Assembly (NCBI RefSeq): GCF_019050325.1
Contig: NZ_VOMB01000021.1
Location: 203,725-267,724 of the forward strand
Reading direction: 5' to 3'
Origin: [Mycobacterium] fortunisiensis
Lineage (GTDB): Bacteria; Actinomycetota; Actinomycetes; Mycobacteriales; Mycobacteriaceae
DNA: 64,000 nt
The translations under genes and the position numbers were made by a program. Positions 41,841 through 50,404 of the stretch are shown in pieces. The notes under the pieces are model-generated. The model was not told where the DNA came from. It was given only the letters and a program-made list of their open reading frames with translations, and searched no databases. How positions within the stretch are numbered: the stretch's first letter is position 1; every line of letters begins with the position of its first letter.

Positions 41841-43151
41841 GTGACCGTGGCGTTGCTCACCGACAAGTACGAGCTGACGATGCTTGCCGCCGCGCTGCGC
41901 GATGGCACGGCACACCGCCGGACCACCTTCGAGGTGTTTGCCCGCCGGCTGCCCGAAGGCCGCCGCTACGGCGTGGTCGCCGGCACCGGACGGTTCGTGG
42001 AAGCGTTGGCGGAGTTCACGTTCGCGCCCGAAATTTTGGCCGGACTCGCCGACTTTCTGGATTCGCGGACGCTGGATTTCCTCGCCGGCTACCGATTCGG
42101 CGGTGACGTCGACGGGTATGCCGAGGGCGAGCTCTACTTCCCCGGCTCGCCGGTGCTTTCGGTGCACGGCACCTTCGCCGAGTGCGTCGTGCTGGAAACC
42201 TTGGTGCTGTCAATCCTCAACCACGACACGGCGATCGCCTCGGCGGCGGCCCGCATGGTCAGCGTCGCCAACGGCCGGCCGATGATCGAGATGGGCTCCC
42301 GCCGCACCCACGAGATGGCCGCGGTGGCCGCAGCCCGCGCGGCCTACCTGGCCGGCTTCGCCGGATCGTCCAACCTGGCCGCCCAGCAGCGCTACGGTGT
42401 GCCGGCATTGGGCACCGCCGCGCACGCCTTCACCCTGCTGCACACCACCGAGGCCGGGCCCGACGAGCGGGCCGCGTTCCGCGGCCAGGTGGAAGCCCTG
42501 GGCGTCGACACCACGCTGCTGGTCGACACCTACGACATCACCGCGGGGGTGGCGAACGCGATCGCGGTGGCCGGCCCGCAGCTGGGCGCGGTACGCATCG
42601 ACTCGGGCGATCTGGGCGTGCTGGCCCGTCAGGTCCGCCGGCAGCTCGACGATCTCGGCGCCACCGGAACCCAGATCGTGGTCTCCGGAGATCTCGACGA
42701 GTTCGCCATCGCCGCCCTGCGCGCCGAACCGGTCGACAGCTACGGCGTCGGCACGTCGGTCGTCACCGGGTCCGGCGCACCGACCGCGGGCATGGTCTAC
42801 AAGCTGGTCGAGGTCGACGGCATGCCGGTGGCCAAGCGCAGCAGCCACAAGGAATCGCTCGGTGGCCGCAAGCAGTCCCTTCGGCTGGCCAAGCCCTCCG
42901 GAACGATCGTCGAGGAAGTGGTCCATCCCTATGGCGAGGCGCCGCCGGAGCCATCCGGGTTCACCGCGCGCCCGCTGACGGTACCGCTGGTGACCGCGGG
43001 CGTGCCGGTCCAGGGAGCGCACCCGGCCGTCGATCTGGCGGCCGCCCGCGAGCGGGTCACCGTCGGCCTGCACAGCCTGCCGTGGGATGGCCTCAAACTC
43101 TCCCGCGGCGAACCGGCCATCCCCACCCGGCTCGTGCCCCCCAAAGCATGA
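41841..43151 (+). CDS. pncB: Nicotinate phosphoribosyltransferase
   Basis: This NAD-salvage enzyme makes nicotinate mononucleotide. GTG 41841 gives 436 residues beginning TVALLTDKYELTMLAAALRD; a TTG at 41808 is a longer alternative. MGSRRTHEMAAVAAARAAYL carries the catalytic His, VRIDSGDLG the phosphate site. The stop overlaps dinG (ATGA). Matches Rv1330c. Confidence 0.95.
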   Translation: MTVALLTDKYELTMLAAALRDGTAHRRTTFEVFARRLPEGRRYGVVAGTGRFVEALAEFTFAPEILAGLADFLDSRTLDFLAGYRFGGDVDGYAEGELYFPGSPVLSVHGTFAECVVLETLVLSILNHDTAIASAAARMVSVANGRPMIEMGSRRTHEMAAVAAARAAYLAGFAGSSNLAAQQRYGVPALGTAAHAFTLLHTTEAGPDERAAFRGQVEALGVDTTLLVDTYDITAGVANAIAVAGPQLGAVRIDSGDLGVLARQVRRQLDDLGATGTQIVVSGDLDEFAIAALRAEPVDSYGVGTSVVTGSGAPTAGMVYKLVEVDGMPVAKRSSHKESLGGRKQSLRLAKPSGTIVEEVVHPYGEAPPEPSGFTARPLTVPLVTAGVPVQGAHPAVDLAAARERVTVGLHSLPWDGLKLSRGEPAIPTRLVPPKA

Positions 43152-45211
43152 CGACCAAATCGAAGCCGTCCCCGCAAGTGGCCAATGTGGTGACCAACCT
43201 GCTCAAGATCGCCGTCGAGGGCCTCGGTGGCGCTGGCCGGCCCGGCCAGGTCGAGATGGCCGGGGCCGTCGCGCACGCTTTCGAATCCGGTGAGCACCTG
43301 GCCGTCCAGGCCGGCACCGGCACCGGCAAGTCCCTGGCCTACCTGGTGCCCTCGATCGCCCACGCCCTCCAGACCGAACAGCCGGTGGTGGTGTCGACGG
43401 CGACGATCGCCCTGCAACGTCAGCTCGTGGACCGTGACCTGCCCCGGCTGGTGAACTCACTGGCCGAGGCACTGCCGCGCAAGCCCACGTTCGCATTGTT
43501 GAAGGGACGGGGAAACTACCTGTGCCTCAACAAAATTCATAACGGATCGGCCGAAGAGCCGGATTCACTTTCCCAGGTCGAACTGTTCTCCCCCATGGCG
43601 GTCAGCGCGATCGGCCGTGATGTGCAGCGGCTGACCGAGTGGTCCTCCGACACCGAGACCGGTGATCGCGACGAACTCGTCCCGGGCGTGCCGGATCGGT
43701 CCTGGTCGCAGGTCAGCGTGTCGGCGCGGGAGTGCATCGGGGTGTCGCGGTGCCCCTTCGGCACCGACTGCTTCGCCGAACGAGCCCGGGAAAAGGCCGG
43801 GGCCGCAGACGTGGTCGTCACCAACCATGCACTGCTGGCCATCGACGCGCTGTCCGATTTCTCCGTGCTGCCCGAATACGAGTTGCTGGTGGTCGACGAG
43901 GCGCACGAACTGGCCGACCGGGTCACCGGGGTGGCGACCGCCGAGTTGTCGGCGACGTCCATGGCGGTGGCACACCGCAAGATGTCGCGACTGGTGGATG
44001 ACGAACTGGCGCAACGCTTCGAGGCCGCCGTCGCGACCTTGTCCTCGCTGCTGCACGAACTCGACGCCGGCCGTATCGACGTGCTCGACGAGGAGCTGGG
44101 CATCTACTTGACGGCGTTGCGCGACGCCGCCAATGCGGCGCGCACCGCGATCGACACGTCGCCGAGCGACCCGCAGGCCGCGTCAGCCCGCACCGAGGCC
44201 GTCACCGCGCTGAGCGACGTCAGCGATACCGCCACCCGCATCCTCACGTCGTTCGTCCCGCCCATCCCCGACCGGCTCGACGTGGTCTGGGTGGCGCGGG
44301 AAGAAAGCGCGAACGCCACCCGGGTGATCCTGCGGGTGGCACCGATGTCGGTGGCGGGGCTGTTGCGCACCCGGTTGTTCGCCAACGTCACCGCGGTGTT
44401 GACCTCGGCCACCCTGACCCTCGGCGGCAATTTCGATGCGATGGCGCGCAACTGGGGGCTGGGCGGCTTCGCCGACTCCGGCGAGCCGGCAAAACCAGGC
44501 GGGACCGGCGAGCCGGGCGGGTCCGGCGCGCCCGCCAAACCGGGCTGGCGCGGCCTGGACGTGGGCTCCCCGTTCGAGCACGCCAAATCGGCAATCCTCT
44601 ACGTGGCCAAGCATTTGCCGCCACCGGGACGGGACGGTACCGACGCCCGCACCCTCGACGAGATCGAGGGATTGATCACCGCCGCGGGCGGACGCACTCT
44701 CGGCCTGTTCTCCTCGATGCGCGCCGCCAAGGCCGCCGCCGAAGTGATGCGCGGGCGGCTGACCACCCCGGTGCTCTGCCAGGGAGAGGACACCACTTCA
44801 GCTCTGGTGCAACAGTTTTCCGACGATCCGGAGACGTCGCTGTTCGGCACGCTGTCGCTGTGGCAGGGCGTCGACGTGCCCGGCCCGTCGCTGTCGCTGG
44901 TGCTGATCGACCGGATTCCGTTCCCCCGGCCCGACGATCCGCTGTTGACCGCCCGGCAGCGCGCGATCAGCGCCCACGGCGGCAACGGCTTCATGGCCGT
45001 CGCGGCCAACCATGCCGCGCTGCTGCTCGCCCAGGGCACCGGCCGGTTGCTGCGCCACACCGACGACCGCGGCGTGATCGCGGTGCTGGATTCCCGGCTG
45101 GCGACCGCACGCTACGGCGGCTACCTGCGGTCGTCGTTGCCGCCGTTCTGGTCGACCACCGACCCCGACCGGGTTCGCCAGTCGCTCAAGCGGTTGCGCG
45201 GAGCGTCCTGA
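43148..45211 (+). CDS. dinG: DinG-type ATP-dependent DNA helicase
   Basis: The 687-residue superfamily 2 helicase has Walker A AGTGTGKS (55-62), four Fe-S cysteines (Cys in GNYLCLNK, ECIGVSRCPFGTDCFAERAR), DEAH as VVDEAHEL, and GTGRLLRHTDDRG as motif VI. A low-complexity Gly/Pro/Ala/Lys insert (SGEPAKPGGTGEPGGSGAPA and following) is in the C-terminal half near residue 450. Matches Rv1329c except that I do not recall the insert there. Confidence 0.93.
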   Translation: MTTKSKPSPQVANVVTNLLKIAVEGLGGAGRPGQVEMAGAVAHAFESGEHLAVQAGTGTGKSLAYLVPSIAHALQTEQPVVVSTATIALQRQLVDRDLPRLVNSLAEALPRKPTFALLKGRGNYLCLNKIHNGSAEEPDSLSQVELFSPMAVSAIGRDVQRLTEWSSDTETGDRDELVPGVPDRSWSQVSVSARECIGVSRCPFGTDCFAERAREKAGAADVVVTNHALLAIDALSDFSVLPEYELLVVDEAHELADRVTGVATAELSATSMAVAHRKMSRLVDDELAQRFEAAVATLSSLLHELDAGRIDVLDEELGIYLTALRDAANAARTAIDTSPSDPQAASARTEAVTALSDVSDTATRILTSFVPPIPDRLDVVWVAREESANATRVILRVAPMSVAGLLRTRLFANVTAVLTSATLTLGGNFDAMARNWGLGGFADSGEPAKPGGTGEPGGSGAPAKPGWRGLDVGSPFEHAKSAILYVAKHLPPPGRDGTDARTLDEIEGLITAAGGRTLGLFSSMRAAKAAAEVMRGRLTTPVLCQGEDTTSALVQQFSDDPETSLFGTLSLWQGVDVPGPSLSLVLIDRIPFPRPDDPLLTARQRAISAHGGNGFMAVAANHAALLLAQGTGRLLRHTDDRGVIAVLDSRLATARYGGYLRSSLPPFWSTTDPDRVRQSLKRLRGAS

Positions 45212-45302
45212 TATCGCACCCCGCGGCTGCTCAGTTAACTAGTGTGGGCGGCATACCCGCGCGGACGGTTGCGGCCGCCTGAGTGCACCGGAAGGTAGCC
45301 AT

Positions 45303-46745
45303 ATGAGCCGACGCTCCCTGTTCGGGACGATTGTCGCGACCTGCCTGGCGCTACCGCTGGCCGCGTGTTCGTCGCTGATCGGCGGCACAGCGGTGTCGGT
45401 GTTCAGCGATCCGTTCTCGGTGGCCGGCATGCCGGCCACCGACGGTCCGAGTGGGCTGCGCCCCGACGCCGAGGAGGCCTCCCGCCGGGTCACCAACACC
45501 GATGGCGGCGCGATCGACATTCTGGCCGCCAGTGCGGTCAGCGACCTGGAGGACTTCTGGGCCGGCGCGTACTCGGAGACCTTCGAGGGTGAGTTTCGCC
45601 GGGTGCGCGCGCTCATCTCCTGGGACGCCGAGAGTTTCGGCGATCGATTCTGCGGCATGGAGACCTACGGGTTGGTCAACGCCGCGTTCTGCAAGCCCCA
45701 GCGGACCATCGGCTGGGACCGCGGTGTGCTGATGCCCCGGTTGCGCGAGCAGAACGGCGACATGGGAGCCGCGATGGTGCTGGCCCACGAGTACGGCCAC
45801 GCGATCCAACAGCAGGCCGGCCTGGTCACCCGTGAGACGCCGACGCTGGTGGCCGAACAGCAGGCCGACTGCCTGGCCGGCAGTTACATGCGCTGGGTGG
45901 CCGAAGGCGATTCCCGCCGGTTCACCCTCAGCACGGCCGACGGACTCAACAAGCTGCTGGCCGCCGTGATCGCCTTCCGCGATCCACTGCTGTCCGAGGC
46001 CGAGGCCCGGGCCGGGATCGACGAGCACGGCTCGGCATTCGAACGGGTCTCGGCCTTCCAGTTCGGCTTCACCGACGGCCCGACCGCCTGCGCGGCGATC
46101 GACATGAAAGAGATCGACCAGCGGCGAGGCGACCTGCCGGTGTTGTTGGCCAAAAACCAGAGCGGGGACCTGGATCTCACCGAGCACTGGGTTGCCTCGA
46201 TGGTCGATGCGCTCAACACCCTGTTCACCCCGGACGATCCGCCGGAGCTCAGCTTCCGGGCCGACGACGCGGTCGACTGCCCCGGCGCGCAGCCCAGCCC
46301 ACCGGCTTCGTACTGCCCCGACACCAACATCATTGTGGTCGACCTGGATGAGTTGCAGGCGCTGGCCGCGCCGCCCGACGAGTTCACCGACGGCGGCCTG
46401 GCCGGCGGTGACAACAACGCCTTCTCCGTGCTGATCTCGCGCTACATGCTGTCACTGCAGCGCGCCCGCGGCCTGGTGCTCGACAACGCCGAGGCCGCAC
46501 TGCGGACCGCCTGCCTGACCGGGGTGGCCACCGCGAAGTTGACCAAGCCGGTGAGCCTGGCCAATGGCGACACCATTCTGTTGACCGCCGGTGACGTCGA
46601 CGAGGCGGTGTCGGGCATTCTCACCAACGGCTTGGTGGCCAGCGATGTCAACGGTGAGTCGGTGCCCTCGGGATTCGCCCGTATCGACGCCTTCCGGGTC
46701 GGCATCCTGGGCGACGAAGAACGCTGCCTCACCCGGTTCTCCTGA
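45303..46745 (+). CDS. Neutral zinc metallopeptidase-like lipoprotein (second paralog)
   Basis: The 480-residue protein is clearly homologous to 7362-8795 along its length. The signal has a lipobox (PLAAC, Cys22). The zinc motif HEYGH is at 162-166, and VAEQQADCLAGSYMRWVAEG is the second conserved segment. It sits between dinG and the propeller gene, a place where I do not recall a gene in M. tuberculosis. Substrate unknown; likely cell-surface. Confidence 0.85.
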   Translation: MSRRSLFGTIVATCLALPLAACSSLIGGTAVSVFSDPFSVAGMPATDGPSGLRPDAEEASRRVTNTDGGAIDILAASAVSDLEDFWAGAYSETFEGEFRRVRALISWDAESFGDRFCGMETYGLVNAAFCKPQRTIGWDRGVLMPRLREQNGDMGAAMVLAHEYGHAIQQQAGLVTRETPTLVAEQQADCLAGSYMRWVAEGDSRRFTLSTADGLNKLLAAVIAFRDPLLSEAEARAGIDEHGSAFERVSAFQFGFTDGPTACAAIDMKEIDQRRGDLPVLLAKNQSGDLDLTEHWVASMVDALNTLFTPDDPPELSFRADDAVDCPGAQPSPPASYCPDTNIIVVDLDELQALAAPPDEFTDGGLAGGDNNAFSVLISRYMLSLQRARGLVLDNAEAALRTACLTGVATAKLTKPVSLANGDTILLTAGDVDEAVSGILTNGLVASDVNGESVPSGFARIDAFRVGILGDEERCLTRFS

Positions 46746-46756
46746 GCAAGACCTGA

Positions 46757-47605
46757 TCAGGTCGGCATTTTCAAAACGAATCCACATTCCAGCGCCACCC
46801 AGCAGGCGCCGTCGGGACCGATGGCCAAGCCGTGCGGTTCACTACCCGACGGCAGGTCGATGGTGACGACCTCGCCGTCGCCGCTGATCCGGGCGATCTG
46901 ATCGGCGCCCCACAGACTGACCCACACCCCGTCGGTCGGATCGGCGACCACCGCGTGCGGCTTGCCCGGCAACTCCAGCTCTTGGATGGCATCGTGGACC
47001 GGGATTCGACCGACCTTGTCCGCGCGGATCTCGGTGAACCACACCGCGTCGTCGTGAGTGGCCGCGATGCCCACCGGACCGGCCGCGGCAGTGGGTAATT
47101 CGCGCACCGTGAGCGCCCCGTCGACGGTCAGCCGACCGACCGCGCCGGCCTCGTTGAGGGTGAACCACAACGCGTCATCGGGACCCTTGGTGATCATCGA
47201 CGGCATCCCGCCGACCACGGCGACGCTGGAGATCTCCCCGTCGGTGCCGACCCGGCCGATCTCGCCCGTCGACATCGCGGTGAACCACATCGCATCGTCG
47301 GGGCCCGCGGCGATCCCGAACGGCGCACTGCCCTCGGGCAATTCGAACGCACTCAGCTCGCCGGCCGTGGTGATCCGGCCGATGCGGTCGTCGCCCGAGC
47401 GGGTGAACCACAACGCACCGTCCGGTCCGGCCGCGATGATCGACGGGCGTGCCCCGTCGGCGATCGCATACGTCGTCACCTCCCCGCCGACCGACACCCG
47501 GGCGATTGCGCCGCTGTGCACCAGCGTCACCCACATGGCACCGTCGCTGCCGGCCGCCAGCGCGTACGGTCCGCCGTCGAGCGCGACTTTGAGCGCCTTA
47601 CTCAA
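46757..47605 (-). CDS. Virginiamycin B lyase (Vgb)-like beta-propeller
   Basis: The 282-residue protein has about seven repeats of about 40 residues with the pattern AAGPDGALWFT. The last blade carries EPHGLAIGPDGACWVALEC, in which the Glu/His and the distal Glu resemble the Vgb active-site residues, so lyase activity on a cyclic ester is possible. No export signal. The ATG overlaps the glgP stop (ATGA), so it is co-translated with glycogen phosphorylase; a Vgb drug-resistance role is not demonstrated. Confidence 0.78.
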   Translation of the reverse strand: MSKALKVALDGGPYALAAGSDGAMWVTLVHSGAIARVSVGGEVTTYAIADGARPSIIAAGPDGALWFTRSGDDRIGRITTAGELSAFELPEGSAPFGIAAGPDDAMWFTAMSTGEIGRVGTDGEISSVAVVGGMPSMITKGPDDALWFTLNEAGAVGRLTVDGALTVRELPTAAAGPVGIAATHDDAVWFTEIRADKVGRIPVHDAIQELELPGKPHAVVADPTDGVWVSLWGADQIARISGDGEVVTIDLPSGSEPHGLAIGPDGACWVALECGFVLKMPT

Positions 47606-50223
47606 GCCAGCGTCACCAAGCCCAACTCGTTGTCAGCGGTCAGCAGCCGGTGGTGTGGCAACACCCGCACGGTGTAGCCCACCGGACCGGCCACCGGAAG
47701 GGGTGTGCTGGTCGAGAACACCTCGGTGCCCCCGTCCGCCGACCCGGTGTGCGGCATCGGCACGGTCACCGGGCTCACGATCACGTCACTGGCATCCACG
47801 CGGCCCAGCACGGCCTGCACCGTCACCTCGTCGGGCCGCAGGCCCGCCAGCTGCACCGTGGCGGTCAGCGTGAGCTGTGACCCCAGCAGCGGGGTGTCGG
47901 GCAGGCCGTAGCTGTCCACGTCGGTGATCTCGATCTTGGGCCAGGCCTCCTGCGCGCGTCGCCGGTAATCGGCCAGTTCCCGGGCCGCGCCGAACGGCTC
48001 CCCCGAGGTGGCCTCCACGGTCTGGCGCAGCGACATTGCGGCGGGCAGATAGTACTTCTCGGTGTAGTCCCGCACCATGCGCGACGCCAGCACTTTCGGC
48101 CCCAGCACCTGCAAGGTGTGGCGCACCATCTCCACCCAACGGGTCGGGACCCCGCGCTCGTCGCGCTCGTAGAACTTCGGTGTCACCGCGTGCTCGAGGA
48201 GGTCGTAGAGGGCCGCGGCCTCCAGATCGTCGCGGCGCGCCTCGTCGTCCACACCGTCGGCGGTCGGAATCTCCCAACCGTTCTCGCCGTCGTACCACTC
48301 GTCCCACCAGCCGTCGCGGATCGACAGGTTCAGCCCGCCGTTGAGCGCACTCTTCATGCCCGACGTGCCGCAGGCCTCCAGCGGCCGCAACGGATTGTTC
48401 AGCCAGACATCGCAACCCCAGTACAGCAACCGCGCCATCGACATGTCGTAGTCCGGCAGAAACGCGATCCGGTGCCGTACCTCAGGGCGGTCGGCGAACC
48501 GCACGATCTGCTGAATCAGTGCCTTGCCGCCGTCGTCTGCCGGATGCGACTTACCCGCCACGATCAACTGCACCGGACGCTGCTCGTCGAGCAGCAGCCT
48601 CTCCAGCCGCTCCGGATCACGCAGCATCAACGTCAACCGCTTGTACGTCGGGACCCGGCGGGCGAATCCAACCGTCAGCACAGCGGGATCGAAAGCCTTT
48701 GCGATCCAGCCCAATTCGGCCTCTGAGGCACCGCGCTCCAACCAGGACCGGCGCAACCGGGCGCGCACATCAGCGATCAACGTCTCACGCAGCTGAGACC
48801 GGATCTCCCACATGTGCCCCGGGTCGACCTCCTGCAGCCGCTCCCACACCGCGGGTTCGGCGGCCTCCGAACCGATCAACTCCCGGCCCAGCGCCAGCCA
48901 CTGCGGAGCAGCCCACGTCGGCGCGTGCACCCCGTTGGTGATCGAACCGATCGGCACCTCCTCCGGATCGAAACCCGGCCACAGGTCGTTGAACATCCGC
49001 CGGCTGACCCGGCCGTGCAGCAGCGACACCCCGTTGGCCCGTTGAGCCAATCGCAGACCCATGTGCGCCATGTTGAACTTCGATGGGTCCTCCTCGGCGC
49101 CGAACGCCACCACCCGATCCAGCGGAACCCCCGGCAGCAAACGACTGTCGGGCGGCCCGCTCCATTGCTGCCCTTCGCGCGAGCGCTCATCGGCACGACC
49201 GCCGAAGTAGCGCTTCACCATCTCCACCGGGAACCGGTCGATACCCGCCGGCACCGGGGTGTGGGTGGTGAACACCGTCGAGGACCGCACCACGGCCAGC
49301 GCGGTGTCGAAATCCAGCCCCGCCGAGACCAACTCACGGATCCGCTCCACCCCGAGGAAGCCGGCATGACCCTCGTTCATGTGGAACACCTCCGGGGCAG
49401 GCAGGTTCTCCAGTTCGATGAACGCCCGAACGGCCCGGATACCGCCGATGCCGGCCAGAATCTCCTGCCTGATCCGGTGCTCCTGGTCACCTCCGTAGAG
49501 CCGATCGGTCACCCCGCGGAGTTCGTGCTCGTTCTCCGGGATGTCGGAATCGAGCAGCAGCAACGGAACCCGCCCCACCTGGGCGATCCAGACCCGGGCC
49601 CGCAGGTTCCGTGAATCCGGCAACGCCAGTTCCACCAGCACGGGGTTACCGGCCGCGTCACTGAGCAGCCGCAGCGGCAGGCCCTGCGGATCCAGCGCCG
49701 GATACGTCTCGTGCTGCCAGCCGTCCGCGGTCAGCGACTGCCGGAAGTAACCGGAGCGGTAGTACAAGCCCACCGCGATCAACGGCAGCCCCAGATCCGA
49801 CGCGGACTTCAGGTGGTCGCCGGCCAGGATGCCGAGCCCGCCCGAGTAGTTGGGCAGCACCTCGGCAACCCCGAACTCCATCGAGAAGTACGCGATGCCC
49901 TTCGGCATGTCGACACCACCGTCGGCCTGTTGCTGGTACCACAGCGGCCGGGTCAGGTAACTGTCCAGATCCGCGGCCAGCGCATCGAGGGAGCCCAGGA
50001 ACGACTCGTCGGCGGCCAGCTCGTCCAGCCGTTGCGGGCTGACCGCCCCGAGCAACGCGACCGGGTCACCGGCGGTCTGCTGCCACAGCTCGGGATCCAC
50101 CACGGCAAACAGATCCTGGGTGGGCTTGTGCCAGGACCAGCGCAGGTTGACCGACAGCCGTTCCAGCGCCGCCAACCGCTCGGGGAGGTGCGCGCGGACA
50201 GTGAACCGTCTCAGGGCTTTCAC
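47602..50223 (-). CDS. glgP: Glycogen/maltodextrin (alpha-glucan) phosphorylase
   Basis: The 873-residue PLP enzyme releases glucose-1-phosphate from alpha-glucans. The GTSGMKSALNGGLNLSIRDG segment carries the PLP Lys; GIAYFSMEFGVAEVLPNYSG and VFHMNEGHAGFLGVERI are typical of the shorter bacterial/archaeal group. GTG 50223 is chosen; upstream frame is noncoding. It is divergent from glgE. Matches Rv1328. Confidence 0.96.
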   Translation of the reverse strand: MKALRRFTVRAHLPERLAALERLSVNLRWSWHKPTQDLFAVVDPELWQQTAGDPVALLGAVSPQRLDELAADESFLGSLDALAADLDSYLTRPLWYQQQADGGVDMPKGIAYFSMEFGVAEVLPNYSGGLGILAGDHLKSASDLGLPLIAVGLYYRSGYFRQSLTADGWQHETYPALDPQGLPLRLLSDAAGNPVLVELALPDSRNLRARVWIAQVGRVPLLLLDSDIPENEHELRGVTDRLYGGDQEHRIRQEILAGIGGIRAVRAFIELENLPAPEVFHMNEGHAGFLGVERIRELVSAGLDFDTALAVVRSSTVFTTHTPVPAGIDRFPVEMVKRYFGGRADERSREGQQWSGPPDSRLLPGVPLDRVVAFGAEEDPSKFNMAHMGLRLAQRANGVSLLHGRVSRRMFNDLWPGFDPEEVPIGSITNGVHAPTWAAPQWLALGRELIGSEAAEPAVWERLQEVDPGHMWEIRSQLRETLIADVRARLRRSWLERGASEAELGWIAKAFDPAVLTVGFARRVPTYKRLTLMLRDPERLERLLLDEQRPVQLIVAGKSHPADDGGKALIQQIVRFADRPEVRHRIAFLPDYDMSMARLLYWGCDVWLNNPLRPLEACGTSGMKSALNGGLNLSIRDGWWDEWYDGENGWEIPTADGVDDEARRDDLEAAALYDLLEHAVTPKFYERDERGVPTRWVEMVRHTLQVLGPKVLASRMVRDYTEKYYLPAAMSLRQTVEATSGEPFGAARELADYRRRAQEAWPKIEITDVDSYGLPDTPLLGSQLTLTATVQLAGLRPDEVTVQAVLGRVDASDVIVSPVTVPMPHTGSADGGTEVFSTSTPLPVAGPVGYTVRVLPHHRLLTADNELGLVTLA

Positions 50224-50404
50224 GCGACCCAACCTTACTGACAAATCCGCGTTGCGCAGCGGTCGGTGTTTTCCGTACACAGGCCGTTCAGCGTGCGCTT
50301 AACGCCCGCGAGGTTGGGCAGCCCACTACGGTGGGTATCAGACGCGACAAGGCAGGTGAACGAGAGACGCCCCGCTTGACCGTGACGACGTGAGGAGTGG
50401 ATGG
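50224..50404. promoter_or_regulatory. Divergent glgP/glgE promoter region
   Basis: The 181-bp spacer between the two start codons must hold both promoters. A short inverted repeat CCCAC-TACG-GTGGG lies at 50322-50335. GAGGAG at 50392 is the glgE ribosome site and fixes its start at 50405. No other motif stands out. Confidence 0.5.
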
